A stretch of 49,949 nt of DNA from Vibrio thalassae (GTDB lineage Bacteria; Pseudomonadota; Gammaproteobacteria; Enterobacterales; Vibrionaceae): NCBI RefSeq assembly GCF_900089835.1, contig NZ_OANU01000062.1, forward strand, positions 1-49,949. The letters run 5' to 3'. Position numbers and translations under genes: made by a program. Numbering within the stretch: position 1 is the stretch's first letter; each line of letters starts with the position of its first letter. Under the pieces are notes generated by a model. It saw nothing but the letters and a program-made list of their open reading frames with translations. It was not told the origin of the DNA and made no database searches. Of this stretch, positions 1-8,864 are shown piece after piece.

Positions 1-1
1 C

Positions 2-196
2 AAAGAAGGCATCTGTAACTTTGCAAAGTATGACCGACTAACCAGCTCTATAATCGAGGCTGGCAATGTATCAATAGGATTGTTGCGTAGAAGAGCTCGC
101 GGGATAAGAGATACCGAATACTTCAAACTGAAGATTAAACAGCTTTCAGTACCTGAGGTAAGTTCAATATTATACCCTTCTGTCAAGCTCATCTAA
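2..196 (+). pseudogene. Transposase C-terminal fragment (ISL3-like), cut by window edge
   Basis: An open frame enters from the left edge and stops with TAA at 194-196, giving the last 64 residues of a protein. It contains an Arg-rich stretch (LLRRRARGIRDTEYFKLKI), which resembles the C-terminal end of ISL3-type DDE transposases, where a basic 'RARG' segment precedes an aromatic-rich tail. No start is visible, so whether the rest is intact cannot be judged. The family assignment is a recollection of motif style, not a domain hit. The sequence after the stop is AT-rich and holds no further coding signal of the element, so the IS end probably lies between 197 and about 240. Confidence 0.4.
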
Positions 197-247
197 GCGG
201 AGAAGAGCCTTCATACAGTAGGTTCTAAAAAAACAACTAAGCCACTA

Positions 248-275
248 TTTTGTACGCTGTTCAATTGTTTTGTAC
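248..275 (+). promoter_or_regulatory. Direct repeat TTTTGTAC x2 upstream of response regulator
   Basis: The octamer TTTTGTAC occurs at 248-255 and again at 268-275, exactly 20 bp apart (about two helical turns). OmpR/PhoB-family regulators commonly bind direct repeats on one DNA face, so autoregulation of the downstream gene is possible. This is inference; no promoter hexamers were convincingly placed. Confidence 0.25.
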
Positions 276-446
276 ACAAGGACGCACATAACTTATTGTA
301 TTGTATGATGAAATGTTATCTGGTTGGCCATGTTAACCCACAAACATACTAGGAATAATCTGATGCAACAGTTAACAGCTCTGATTGTAGTATTATGTAA
401 ATTTATGTATTGTTGCGAGCAATATAGAGAAGGGTTGGACTCAATC

Positions 447-1151
447 ATGGTAAATCAAAAATTGTTAATTGTAGAAGATGACACAAAACTTAACGTTATG
501 TTAGGTGACTACTTTAAAGCTCAAGGCTTTGAAGTGAAGACAGTTTTCGATGGCAATGAAGCAGCGGACCTGATTACGGCGTTTAACCCAGATATTACCA
601 TCCTAGATTTAATGCTTCCAGGGCAGGACGGTTTGTCTATTTGTAGAGAAGTTCGTGACAGCTATCAAGGTAAAATACTAATGCTTACCGCGAGCGATGA
701 CGACTTCGATCATGTCGCAGCGCTAGAAACGGGGGCAGACGACTTTGTTTCTAAACCGATTAAGCCGCGTGTTTTGTTAGCTCGTGTGCGCAATTTACTG
801 CGCCGCCCTGCTGAAGAACATGTGCAACTGGATGGGAACTCTATGTCTTTTGGCAGTTTAGTTATCTGCCAAAAGAGCAGAAGCTGTAAATATGACAACG
901 TAGATGTGGCGTTGACAGACAGTGAGTTTGATCTACTTTGGTTACTTGGCAAATCGGCAGGTGAGGTCTTGTCGAGAGACTATCTGACTCGTCAATTACG
1001 AGGGATAGACTATGATGGTATTGATCGTACTATCGATAATCGAATAGTGACTCTACGTAAAAAACTGTCGGACGATGCGACGAATCCAAAAGGCATTATT
1101 ACCGTTCGCGGCAAAGGTTACCTATTTGTGGCCGATGGCTGGAAAAACTAG
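447..1151 (+). CDS. OmpR/PhoB-family response regulator, RstA-like
   Basis: This is a two-component DNA-binding response regulator of 234 aa. The N-terminal receiver domain (about 5-117) has the acidic pair D11/D12, phospho-acceptor D54 in 'ITILDLMLPG', T81 and K103. The C-terminal winged helix (about 135-232) ends in 'TVRGKGYLF', the standard OmpR-family signature. An upstream in-frame ATG at 324 exists, but the start at 447 gives the usual receiver N-terminus (MVNQKLLIVEDD) and follows an AGAAGG purine run. The receiver resembles E. coli RstA (LDxMLPGxDGxxICRxxR). The partner kinase starts 11 bp downstream and is disrupted, so this regulator may now lack its cognate input. Confidence 0.9.
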   Translation: MVNQKLLIVEDDTKLNVMLGDYFKAQGFEVKTVFDGNEAADLITAFNPDITILDLMLPGQDGLSICREVRDSYQGKILMLTASDDDFDHVAALETGADDFVSKPIKPRVLLARVRNLLRRPAEEHVQLDGNSMSFGSLVICQKSRSCKYDNVDVALTDSEFDLLWLLGKSAGEVLSRDYLTRQLRGIDYDGIDRTIDNRIVTLRKKLSDDATNPKGIITVRGKGYLFVADGWKN

Positions 1152-1162
1152 GGTAGCTTATT

Positions 1163-2455
1163 GTGTGGCGCATATTTTTAGAGTCTTTAATTGGACTTAT
1201 CTTACTTTTTGCAGCAAGCATCTATGGGTATGAATATCTGATTTACGGTAAATCTGATCCTGACTTAGTCGATGCCAATCTTCGTGTGGAAGCGTTTCGT
1301 GACATTATAAATCATGTTTCGACCAATGAAAGCGACGAGCAGGCGATCGTACTGATGAAACTGTTTGCAAAAAAAACTCATCGCCTGCTTGATGAGTATC
1401 CACACGACAAACTTCCACAGTCCATAGCCGAGTATTTCAAAGAGAATACAAATGCTTACTTCTTTTTAAATGAAGACGATCATTTGTGGTTGAAGCTTGA
1501 CAACAACCCTAACTATTTCGAGTTTTCTGATGACCCAGACTCAGAGCTTATAAAAGCGATTGAGTTTAACAGTCAAGTAGTGTAGCTGTTTTTTTTAGCC
1601 AGCTTTGTTGCGTTTAGTTTTCTGCTCATTTGGTTTTTAAGTCGCCGCCTAAGAGTGCTAGAAAAAACCGCGATGGAGTTTGCCAGCGGTAATTTTTCCG
1701 CTCGCGCTTCTGAGAAACAATGGGTCAGATTAGGAAAACTTAATCGCACCTTTAATCGTATGGCGACAAAAATCGCCGACCTAATGATAAGCAACAAAGC
1801 ATTGACCAACGCGGTTGCTCATGAGCTCAGGACGCCGATTTTTCGGATACAGTGGCAAAGTGAGGTACTTCTAGAACAGGTACAAGATCCAGAAGCTAAG
1901 AAACAGCTCAAGAGTATCATCGAAGATACTGAGGACATGGAAAAGCTAGTAGATGAACTGCTTTACTATGCTCGCGTTGAAAGACCAGATGCGGCCATTA
2001 ACTTAGAACAAGTCGATCTAGTAAGTTGGCTCAATGAAAATCATACTAAATGGGAGCATCACATCGGTCAAAAGTTCTTGTTGCAGACATACCAGTCTGA
2101 ACTTACGACGCAAATTGATGGTTTTTTACTTTCTAGAGCCTTGGTTAATCTAATTGGTAATGCGAAAAGATACGCCAAAGAGACCATCGTTGTTAAATTG
2201 GTACCTGATTCCGATCATATTGCGATTGAAGTTCATGATGATGGCATCGGTATTGATCCCAAACATTGGGGTATGTTGTTTGAACCTTTCTATCGTGTAG
2301 ACAAAGCGAGAGATAGGGCGTCCGGAGGATATGGTCTCGGGTTAGCGATAGTGAAACATATTATGCTTCGTCACGGAGGTAATGTTGAGGTCAGCCACAG
2401 TGAGTTGGGCGGCGCATGTTTTAGCTTAATTTTACCAATAAGAAAGGTGCTGTGA
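1163..2455 (+). pseudogene. RstB-like sensor histidine kinase interrupted by an in-frame TAG
   Basis: Read through, this would be a 430-residue inner-membrane sensor kinase. It has TM1 near residues 5-22, a periplasmic sensor part of about 115 residues, TM2 (about 140-160), HAMP, a dimerisation helix with H-box 'NAVAHELRTPI' (His at 220), N-box 'LVNLIGNAKRYA', G1 'DDGIGI' and G2 'GGYGLGLAIVKHI'. Codon 141 is TAG (1583-1585), at the start of TM2. The same frame continues directly afterwards (LFFLASFVAFSFLLIWFL...) with no frameshift. The gene starts at GTG 1163, 11 bp after the response regulator, forming an operon. A GTG restart at 1655 would produce a cytosolic HAMP-kinase fragment without sensor or membrane anchor. 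The break could be a true nonsense mutation, a suppressed codon or a sequencing error. Confidence 0.85.
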
Positions 2456-2473
2456 GGCTCCTTTCTTATTTTT
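2437..2473 (+). terminator. Rho-independent terminator overlapping the kinase 3' end
   Basis: Inverted repeat AATAAGAAAGG (2437-2447) and CCTTTCTTATT (2460-2470) around a 12-nt spacer, followed by a short T run. It overlaps the last kinase codons and would end the regulator-kinase transcript. Confidence 0.6.
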
Positions 2474-2499
2474 AGGCATGGTCGGTGGGCGCAAGCCAA

Positions 2500-2796
2500 T
2501 CAGTGCATAACAGTGCGGCTGCGGTAAGTCACTCGAGAGCCGACTTTCTTATATTCTACCTTACCTTGATCTTGTAGTCGTCGCATAATGACACTGAAAA
2601 CCCAGCTTTTCGGCGTGTCATTTGAACAGCCTATTGGGTTGCAGTGATGTTTAAGGCCGAGCTGTTTTTGAATTGTGACCGAAGAAACCCAGCCATCGGA
2701 CGTTGAACGGCCGTATTCATGCAAATAAGCATGTACTTCTTTGGCTACCCCTTGTAACAGATCTTCGATTCTATCTTTTCGCTGTGGAGCTTTCAT
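2500..2796 (-). CDS. Small hypothetical protein, possible winged-helix fold
   Basis: A 98-aa protein I do not recognise. It is basic and largely helical, with a Cys/His pair region 'KHHCNPIGCSND' near the middle and a C-terminal stretch 'VIMRRLQDQGKVEYKKVGSRVTYRSR' that reads like the recognition helix and wing of a winged-helix protein (inference). The start at 2796 is chosen because AAAGGAG lies about 7 nt upstream. The open frame extends 10 codons further without a better ribosome site. It is convergent with the two-component operon and stands alone on its strand. Confidence 0.6.
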   Translation of the reverse strand: MKAPQRKDRIEDLLQGVAKEVHAYLHEYGRSTSDGWVSSVTIQKQLGLKHHCNPIGCSNDTPKSWVFSVIMRRLQDQGKVEYKKVGSRVTYRSRTVMH

Positions 2797-3228
2797 AATC
2801 GTCTCCTTTATTATTGTTCTAGACATAGTTTGTCTGACGTTTACCGAGTGGATAAAAATGCGGCCCGCCGTCCGTGAAGAGGCTGCAATAAGAGAAAATC
2901 AACCTAACGTAGAATCAGTGCTGTGAAACACAGTGCCGATAGTGAGTTTGTTCCAATGAGGAACAAACTCTTTGATGCGAGTAAGGACAGTTATGTAACT
3001 GCGGTCGACTCTCATAAACTCATGTATCCCGTTGTAATTATTGTCGAGAGTCAAAGATATTTATAGCTAAACTGATATCAAAATTCATAAACCCCGGCTT
3101 TATTGGCGGTTATTGCTAAGAATATGGCAATTAAGGCTAAGTGCTTTGTCAGTGAAGTTTTTAGCGGGTTTGCGAGGCGCTAATGGTATACTTCGGTAAA
3201 AGGAACCATCGATAACAAATTGAACCGC
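2797..3228. other. Gene-free interval with one strong hairpin
   Basis: No convincing gene in about 430 bp. A perfect 11-bp hairpin GAGTTTGTTCC / GGAACAAACTC lies at 2944-2970 (loop AATGA) and could act as a weak terminator or leader structure. The 7-bp complementary pair GACTCTC (from about 3007) and GAGAGTC (from about 3045) is a second possible stem. The sbcD promoter must lie in the 3' part. I see no clear LexA box. Confidence 0.4.
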
Positions 3229-4374
3229 ATGAAATTTATCCACACCTCTGATTGGCACTTAGGTAGACAATTCCACAATGTCTCTCTGTTAGAAGACCAG
3301 AAACACGTCCTTAGCCAAATTACAAACTATGTCGTAGAACATGATGTTGACGCACTGATAATCGCAGGGGATGTGTATGACCGTTCAGTCCCACCGACTG
3401 CGGCGATTGAGGTTCTTGATGGTTTCTTAAGTCATCTCGTACAAGATCTGAATGTGCCAGTCATCATGATTTCTGGTAATCATGATGGCGCGAAAAGGTT
3501 AGGATTTGGTTCAAAACAATTTGGCAAAGCCGGACTTCATATTATCAGTTCACTCGATCAATTGAGCACGCCTATAGAGATAACGTCAGATAACGGAAAA
3601 GTCGTCCACTTCTATGGTATGCCGTATAGTGATCCTGAACAGGTAAGGCACCATTACGATATCCAAGTAAGTAACCATGATGATGCTCATGCCTTTCTTG
3701 CATCGCAAATTTATAACGTAATGCGTAGTGATGTGCAGAATGTGCTGCTCAGTCATTGTTTTATTGATGGTGCTGAAACGTGTGAATCTGAAAGAACCTT
3801 GTCAATAGGAGGAGCTGACAGGGTGAGCTATGAACACTTTAAAGCGTTCGATTATGTTGCATTGGGACACTTACACCAAGCACAAAAGCGTGGCTTGGAT
3901 ACCATTCGTTATTCAGGTTCGATAATGAAATATTCCTTTTCAGAGCAACACCATAATAAAAGTGTCACCTTAGTCGATATGTCTGGTGACAATCAGAGTA
4001 TTGAAATACAGACTCTTGCCTTGACTGCGCCTCATGATATGCGGGTATTGGAAGGTGAACTGCAACACTTGATTGAACAAGCCCCAAAAGATGCCAACGC
4101 AGACGATTACTTGCTGGTGCGGTTAATGGATAAACATGCCATTCTTGACCCGATGGCGAAGCTAAGAGAGGTGTATCCTAATGTGCTACATCTTGAAAAG
4201 CCAGGGATGTTAATTGGTGTCGATAGAGAGATGTCACAAGCGCGTTTAGGGCGTTCAGAGGTGGATATGTTTCATGATTTTTTCCTAGAAGTTCAAGGTG
4301 ACGATATGACAGAAAATCAAAAAACGATGCTTTCTGACATTGTCACGTCACTTAAAAAAACGTCTGAGGAGTAA
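3229..4374 (+). CDS. sbcD: Exonuclease SbcCD, nuclease subunit D
   Basis: Mre11-type metallophosphoesterase nuclease of 381 aa. With SbcC it processes DNA hairpins and protein-blocked ends at stalled forks in the cytoplasm. Phosphodiesterase motifs are in order: DWH (D8, H10), GDVYD (D48), GNHD (N84, H85, D86), a later His in 'LLSHCF', and GHLHQ. Length matches the family (about 380-400). ATG 3229 gives the canonical MKFIHTSDWHLG start. An in-frame TTG at 3220 would add three residues, and the AGGA at 3201-3204 is oddly far from ATG 3229, so TTG initiation cannot be excluded. sbcC follows after 6 bp, so the two are co-transcribed. Confidence 0.95.
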   Translation: MKFIHTSDWHLGRQFHNVSLLEDQKHVLSQITNYVVEHDVDALIIAGDVYDRSVPPTAAIEVLDGFLSHLVQDLNVPVIMISGNHDGAKRLGFGSKQFGKAGLHIISSLDQLSTPIEITSDNGKVVHFYGMPYSDPEQVRHHYDIQVSNHDDAHAFLASQIYNVMRSDVQNVLLSHCFIDGAETCESERTLSIGGADRVSYEHFKAFDYVALGHLHQAQKRGLDTIRYSGSIMKYSFSEQHHNKSVTLVDMSGDNQSIEIQTLALTAPHDMRVLEGELQHLIEQAPKDANADDYLLVRLMDKHAILDPMAKLREVYPNVLHLEKPGMLIGVDREMSQARLGRSEVDMFHDFFLEVQGDDMTENQKTMLSDIVTSLKKTSEE

Positions 4375-4380
4375 GGAACC

Positions 4381-7300
4381 GTGAAGCCTCTAAAACTGAC
4401 TTTGCAAGCGTTTGGCCCTTTCTCAGGAAAAGAAGTCATAGATTTCTCCCTGCTTGGAGACTGTCCTTTATTTTTGATCAATGGTCCTACTGGCTCAGGA
4501 AAAAGCTCCATTTTGGATGCGATATGTTACGCGCTTTATGGTGAAACCACCGGCAGTGAGCGTACCGGTGATCAAATGCGCTGCGACTATGCTGAAAGTA
4601 ATACTCTGACAACCTTGGTGTTTGAATTTGAATTAGCGGGTGAAACCTATGAAGTCACTCGTAGCCCAGACCAAGAAGTTCCCAAGCAGAGGGGCGATGG
4701 CACAACCAAACGTAGTCATAGCGCTACGTTGGTTAAATTGGTCGATAACAGCTTGATTGCTAACAAACCTAAGCAAGTTGGTATCGCGATACAAGATCTA
4801 TTGGGACTTGATGTAAAACAGTTTCGCCAGGTGATGGTTATCCCCCAAGGTAAATTTAGGGAATTACTTACCGCCAGTTCCAAAGAACGTGAAGCTATCT
4901 TTGGACAACTTTTTCAAACTCAAGTTTATACCGCGATAGAGCGTACTCTGTTTGATAAAGCGGCTGGAATTCGCAAAGCAAAAGAGGAGTTCGATAACCA
5001 GATTAAAGGGGCATTGGATGTCGCGTCATTTGAGTCGGTACAGCAACTACATCAGTCTTTAGAACACTTAACACCAAACGTGGAGCAATTTAAACAGCAG
5101 TTGAAAGTGCTTGAAAATGAGAAAAACCAAGCTCAACAAGCCTATGACTTTGCAATTACTGTGGAAAAGAGACTTCAAGCAAAACGTAATTTAGAAGCTG
5201 AAGCGAAAACTCTCGACGATAAACGCTCTGATATTACGTTAGCGAACCAGATGGTTGCGAATCATACTCAAGCAACAAAGATTAAGCCTACTTTTGATGA
5301 AACCATAAAGGTTGGCCAGCAAATTACGGCGTTATCAGAACGTATCGATATCGGGCGTAGCAAAATTCGCCAAGCGGAGGAACAGCGTGACGCCTCTTTA
5401 GTCGTATTGGAACAGCAAAAAATCCACTTTAAGCGCAGTGAAGCCCTTAATGAAGAAAGTTACTCTTTGAGGCAACTTGAGAGAACACTTCAGCAACTTG
5501 ATGAGAAAAGACAAGAAGCGAAAAAAGCGGAACACCAATACAGTGTATTGACAGATCAGCACAAAAAAATGTCTGACGAAGTAGAAATACTTAAGAATCA
5601 GACTGTAACGCTTGAAAAATCGTTTGAAGAAGCGAGTAAAGAAAAACAGAAGCTAAATGATGTTACAGCGTCACTCGATCGACTGAAAAAACAGTGGAAC
5701 GTACTAGAAACGCTGAATATATTGGCGGCAACGGTAGCTTCTTTGAGAGAACAGCAAACTGATACTCAGTCAAAGATTGCCCAGTTCGCTGACGATCTAA
5801 AAGAAGCAACGCGCTTACGTACCGAAAGTGAAATTATATGGCATTCGAGTCAGGCTGCAATCTTGGCGGCAACGCTCGAAGAAGGCAGTGCATGCCCAGT
5901 GTGTGGCAGTACTGAACATCCACAGCTAGCGATTTCAACGCAGCGAACGGTTACGTTGCAACAGGTTAATGAACTTAGGGCTAATGAGTCGACGATCAGT
6001 GACAATGTGAATCAGCAGCAGCAAGAATTAGCGAAATTAACCAGTACGCTCGAAAGTACCGAGTCTCAGCGCAACGATTTGTTAGGTAGTCTTGAAATAG
6101 AAGAGCAGCAGTTACGACCGTTTACTATCAGTATTCAGAACGATATTAATATGGCGGAAGCGACAATTCATCAGCTTAATCAAATTGATTTAAAATCGAT
6201 GGATATGCATCTCGTTCAGCATGTAAATGAAGTATCGACGAAACAAGAAGCGCTGAACCACTTAACTACCTCAGTTAATGAATCTGCGATCTCAAAAGAG
6301 CAATTGCGAGCGGTCGTCACCCAGTTGGAAACGGATAACCACACCGGCTATGCCAATACCAACGAAGTTGTACAGCGACAGACAGTGATTTCCAGTGAGT
6401 TAAAACAGCTTTCTGATGCCTTGGAAGTTGCTCAGAGCAATGCCAACCAAACTGGGGAAACATTAGTTAAATACCAATCTCATTTGGACACATTAACTAA
6501 ACAGCTTAACGATTTAAATAAAGATCATCACTTAGTATTAGGACATTGGCAAACCGCTTTAGCGAGTAGTAGTTTTTGTGATGAAGCAAACTTCCTAACT
6601 GCGATATTGGCGGAACCACGTCTTAGCGAGCTTGAACTTGAGTTAGCGACGTTCGCTCGAGACGAGGTCAGAGTAAGTGAACAATTGAAACTAGTGAATG
6701 AAGAACTGAGCGATACCCAGTTGCCGGATATTTCGCTATTACTTCACACTAAAAATGAGACCGATACGTTATATCAGAGAAAATTGGGCGAGTGTCAACA
6801 AGAACAATCTAAGTTAGACAGTCTAAATCAAGTGTTAACCCGAGTTAATTCGCTGATGTCGCAAAATAGAGAGCTTGAAAAGCAATATCAAGTGGTAGGC
6901 ACATTAAGCGATGTTGCTAATGGTAAAACGGGCAATAAAATCAGCCTTCATCGTTTTGTATTAGGCGTATTGTTAGATGATGTATTAATTCAGGCCTCAC
7001 AACGATTAAGGTTGATGAGTAAAGGACGATACGACCTAAAGCGAAAAGAAACGCGCAGTAAGGGCAACGCTGGTTCAGGCCTAGATCTCATTGTTGAAGA
7101 TGCCTATACCGGGAAATGGCGTGATGTGGCAACACTATCTGGCGGTGAGTCTTTTATGGCAGCACTCTCACTGGCGCTAGGGTTATCAGATGTCGTTCAG
7201 TCATACAGCGGTGGTATACGTTTAGATACATTGTTCATTGATGAGGGATTCGGTAGCCTAGATCCTGAGTCATTAGATTTAGCAATTCAAACCTTGGTTG

Positions 7301-7425
7301 AACTGCAACAAAGTGGGCGAACCATAGGGATTATTTCCCATGTTTCAGAGTTAAAAGAACAAATGCCACTTCGTTTAGATGTTCACGCATCACGAATTGG
7401 AAGTACGGTAAGATTGGTAAATTAA
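4381..7425 (+). CDS. sbcC: Exonuclease SbcCD, ATPase subunit C
   Basis: Rad50/SMC-like ATPase of 1014 aa that partners SbcD. Walker A is GPTGSGKS at 35-42. Long Gln/Glu-rich coiled-coil arms occupy roughly 180-860, interrupted by the zinc-hook CPVC (C505, C508). The C-terminal ABC part has the signature 'LSGGESFMAALSLALGLSD' and Walker B 'LFIDEGFGSLD' (D954, E955). It starts with GTG at 4381, 6 bp after sbcD, preceded by GAGTAAGGA. Length is in the usual range (about 1000-1050). All key motifs are present, so the complex should be active. Confidence 0.96.
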   Translation: MKPLKLTLQAFGPFSGKEVIDFSLLGDCPLFLINGPTGSGKSSILDAICYALYGETTGSERTGDQMRCDYAESNTLTTLVFEFELAGETYEVTRSPDQEVPKQRGDGTTKRSHSATLVKLVDNSLIANKPKQVGIAIQDLLGLDVKQFRQVMVIPQGKFRELLTASSKEREAIFGQLFQTQVYTAIERTLFDKAAGIRKAKEEFDNQIKGALDVASFESVQQLHQSLEHLTPNVEQFKQQLKVLENEKNQAQQAYDFAITVEKRLQAKRNLEAEAKTLDDKRSDITLANQMVANHTQATKIKPTFDETIKVGQQITALSERIDIGRSKIRQAEEQRDASLVVLEQQKIHFKRSEALNEESYSLRQLERTLQQLDEKRQEAKKAEHQYSVLTDQHKKMSDEVEILKNQTVTLEKSFEEASKEKQKLNDVTASLDRLKKQWNVLETLNILAATVASLREQQTDTQSKIAQFADDLKEATRLRTESEIIWHSSQAAILAATLEEGSACPVCGSTEHPQLAISTQRTVTLQQVNELRANESTISDNVNQQQQELAKLTSTLESTESQRNDLLGSLEIEEQQLRPFTISIQNDINMAEATIHQLNQIDLKSMDMHLVQHVNEVSTKQEALNHLTTSVNESAISKEQLRAVVTQLETDNHTGYANTNEVVQRQTVISSELKQLSDALEVAQSNANQTGETLVKYQSHLDTLTKQLNDLNKDHHLVLGHWQTALASSSFCDEANFLTAILAEPRLSELELELATFARDEVRVSEQLKLVNEELSDTQLPDISLLLHTKNETDTLYQRKLGECQQEQSKLDSLNQVLTRVNSLMSQNRELEKQYQVVGTLSDVANGKTGNKISLHRFVLGVLLDDVLIQASQRLRLMSKGRYDLKRKETRSKGNAGSGLDLIVEDAYTGKWRDVATLSGGESFMAALSLALGLSDVVQSYSGGIRLDTLFIDEGFGSLDPESLDLAIQTLVELQQSGRTIGIISHVSELKEQMPLRLDVHASRIGSTVRLVN

Positions 7426-7434
7426 GGGCGTTTT

Positions 7435-7743
7435 ATGCTAAACCAAATCACATTTTTTGAGCGTTTTGAAACTGATATTTTAGCAGGAAAGAAAACGATT
7501 ACGATTCGAGATAAGACTGAGATTGATTTTGAGTTAGGTCGAGTCATTCCTGTGGCCACCTATGAGGCGGGTAGGGTATTCGGTAATTTGAAAATCTTGT
7601 CTATTGAAGCAATCCTATATGATGATATTAATGAGGACCATGCGAGTCAGGAAAATATGACGTTGCCTCAACTTAAAAGTGTCATCCGTGACATTTATCC
7701 TAGTGAAAACCAGCTGTATGTGATCACCTTTGAGCTAGCCTAA
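7435..7743 (+). CDS. yqfB: N4-acetylcytidine amidohydrolase (ASCH domain), YqfB-like
   Basis: A 102-aa ASCH-domain protein closely resembling E. coli YqfB (103 aa), which hydrolyses N4-acetylcytidine. The proposed catalytic residues of YqfB (K21, T24, E74) align with K20, T23 and E73 here, within 'AGKKTITIRD' and 'HASQENMTL'. It starts 9 bp after sbcC behind AAGGGCG, so it is likely the last gene of the sbcDC operon. That link is not one I know as a fixed functional partnership. Function by family knowledge; identification rests on motif and length agreement. Confidence 0.85.
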   Translation: MLNQITFFERFETDILAGKKTITIRDKTEIDFELGRVIPVATYEAGRVFGNLKILSIEAILYDDINEDHASQENMTLPQLKSVIRDIYPSENQLYVITFELA

Positions 7744-7762
7744 CGCGTTCAATAGTGCCTTG

Positions 7763-8632
7763 TTAACAGAAAGGGCACTCATCCTGTTGATAAACATGTT
7801 CACCTCTTAAGTGGTAAACATGTTTTTTCCCTTCATCCACTCCCATCTGATACCCCGAATCCAATAGTTCCTTTTTCATTGTTAAACGCTGTACTGGAAA
7901 ATCCTCGGGTGGCGTGATAACACGGATAACACAGTCATTCGGTGGATTTTTAATGAAATCCAATGATTCATTGTAGTTTTGTGACCGTTTTGTCAATGCA
8001 TGTCCAACGTTTGGGTGTTTAACAAACATCTTTTTCATCAACCAACCTGCTTTGGGTTTTGGCATTTCATAACTAAGAGGGTGAGATAGGATAACCGTGA
8101 TGTCTCTTGCTCCGCGGCGATAGGCCTCACGGACAGGAATAGAATCAGCGACTCCTCCATCAGTGTAGCAACCTTCATCAAAACAAGGTGTTTCTTTATA
8201 TGCCAAAGGTAAAGATGCGGTTGCTTCTAACGCCTTGGCGATATTTTCATGTGTTACTTCGTAATAATCCGGTAGTCCATTTGAAACGTTAGTCGCAGCG
8301 GCGATAAAGGGGACGGAATTGAACACTAAATGATGGTCAATCGGAAACTGGCGATTTGACTCCTCGTATAACCACTTCACATCAACAAGATGTCCTCCTG
8401 CTAAAAATCGTCGAGGATTATAGAAGTCTTTGCTCGTCGCAAGCTGGGTAATGATGTGATAACTTCGGTTTGGGGCTTGGGCTAGATACCCCAGCAGATT
8501 CGATGCTCCGGCTGAGACTCCCACAACGAAGTCATATGGGTTGTGGTTTTGTTCTAAAAAGGCGTCTAGTACGCCTGCCGCAAATATGCCACGCATCGCG
8601 CCGCCTTCTACGATCAGTGCTCTGTTGCTCAC
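7763..8632 (-). CDS. Patatin-like phospholipase, YjjU family
   Basis: A 289-aa patatin-fold lipid acyl hydrolase with a Ser-Asp dyad. It has the oxyanion loop 'GGAMRG' (10-15), nucleophile elbow GVSAG (S40) and catalytic Asp in 'DGG' (D158). The 'GVLDAF', 'FYNPRRFLAGGHLVDVKWL' and 'KPPP/KNPPND' blocks match the E. coli YjjU style of patatin. There is no signal peptide, so it is probably cytosolic, and its substrate is unknown. It is convergent with the sbcDC-yqfB operon with a 19-bp gap. A C-terminal CPFC-like tail is present. Confidence 0.85.
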   Translation of the reverse strand: MSNRALIVEGGAMRGIFAAGVLDAFLEQNHNPYDFVVGVSAGASNLLGYLAQAPNRSYHIITQLATSKDFYNPRRFLAGGHLVDVKWLYEESNRQFPIDHHLVFNSVPFIAAATNVSNGLPDYYEVTHENIAKALEATASLPLAYKETPCFDEGCYTDGGVADSIPVREAYRRGARDITVILSHPLSYEMPKPKAGWLMKKMFVKHPNVGHALTKRSQNYNESLDFIKNPPNDCVIRVITPPEDFPVQRLTMKKELLDSGYQMGVDEGKKHVYHLRGEHVYQQDECPFC

Positions 8633-8864
8633 TGTGGTTCTCTGTTCGTTGATTATTTTCCAAAGATAACCAAATCTTTTACTGAGTGATAACTGGCTTT
8701 ACTTATTACAGTAATTGGTAAAATCGATATACTCACTCCTTGAAATCCTTATCCTCTTATCCGTTTTTTGGCCTGTTTCAAAGAAAAGTTGCGTGAGTAA
8801 TGAAATACTGATCGACTGACGTTAACAACGTTCGAAAATCGAAGACTTTGTAAAAGGAAGAACA

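Noticed and set aside
324..446. N-terminal extension of the response regulator from ATG 324
   Set aside because: The extra 41 residues are Cys-rich and unlike receiver N-termini; ATG 447 gives the canonical start and has a purine-rich site upstream.
2741..2926. 61-codon plus-strand frame
   Set aside because: Largely antisense to the small hypothetical gene at 2500-2796, whose ribosome site is good. No start signal for this frame.
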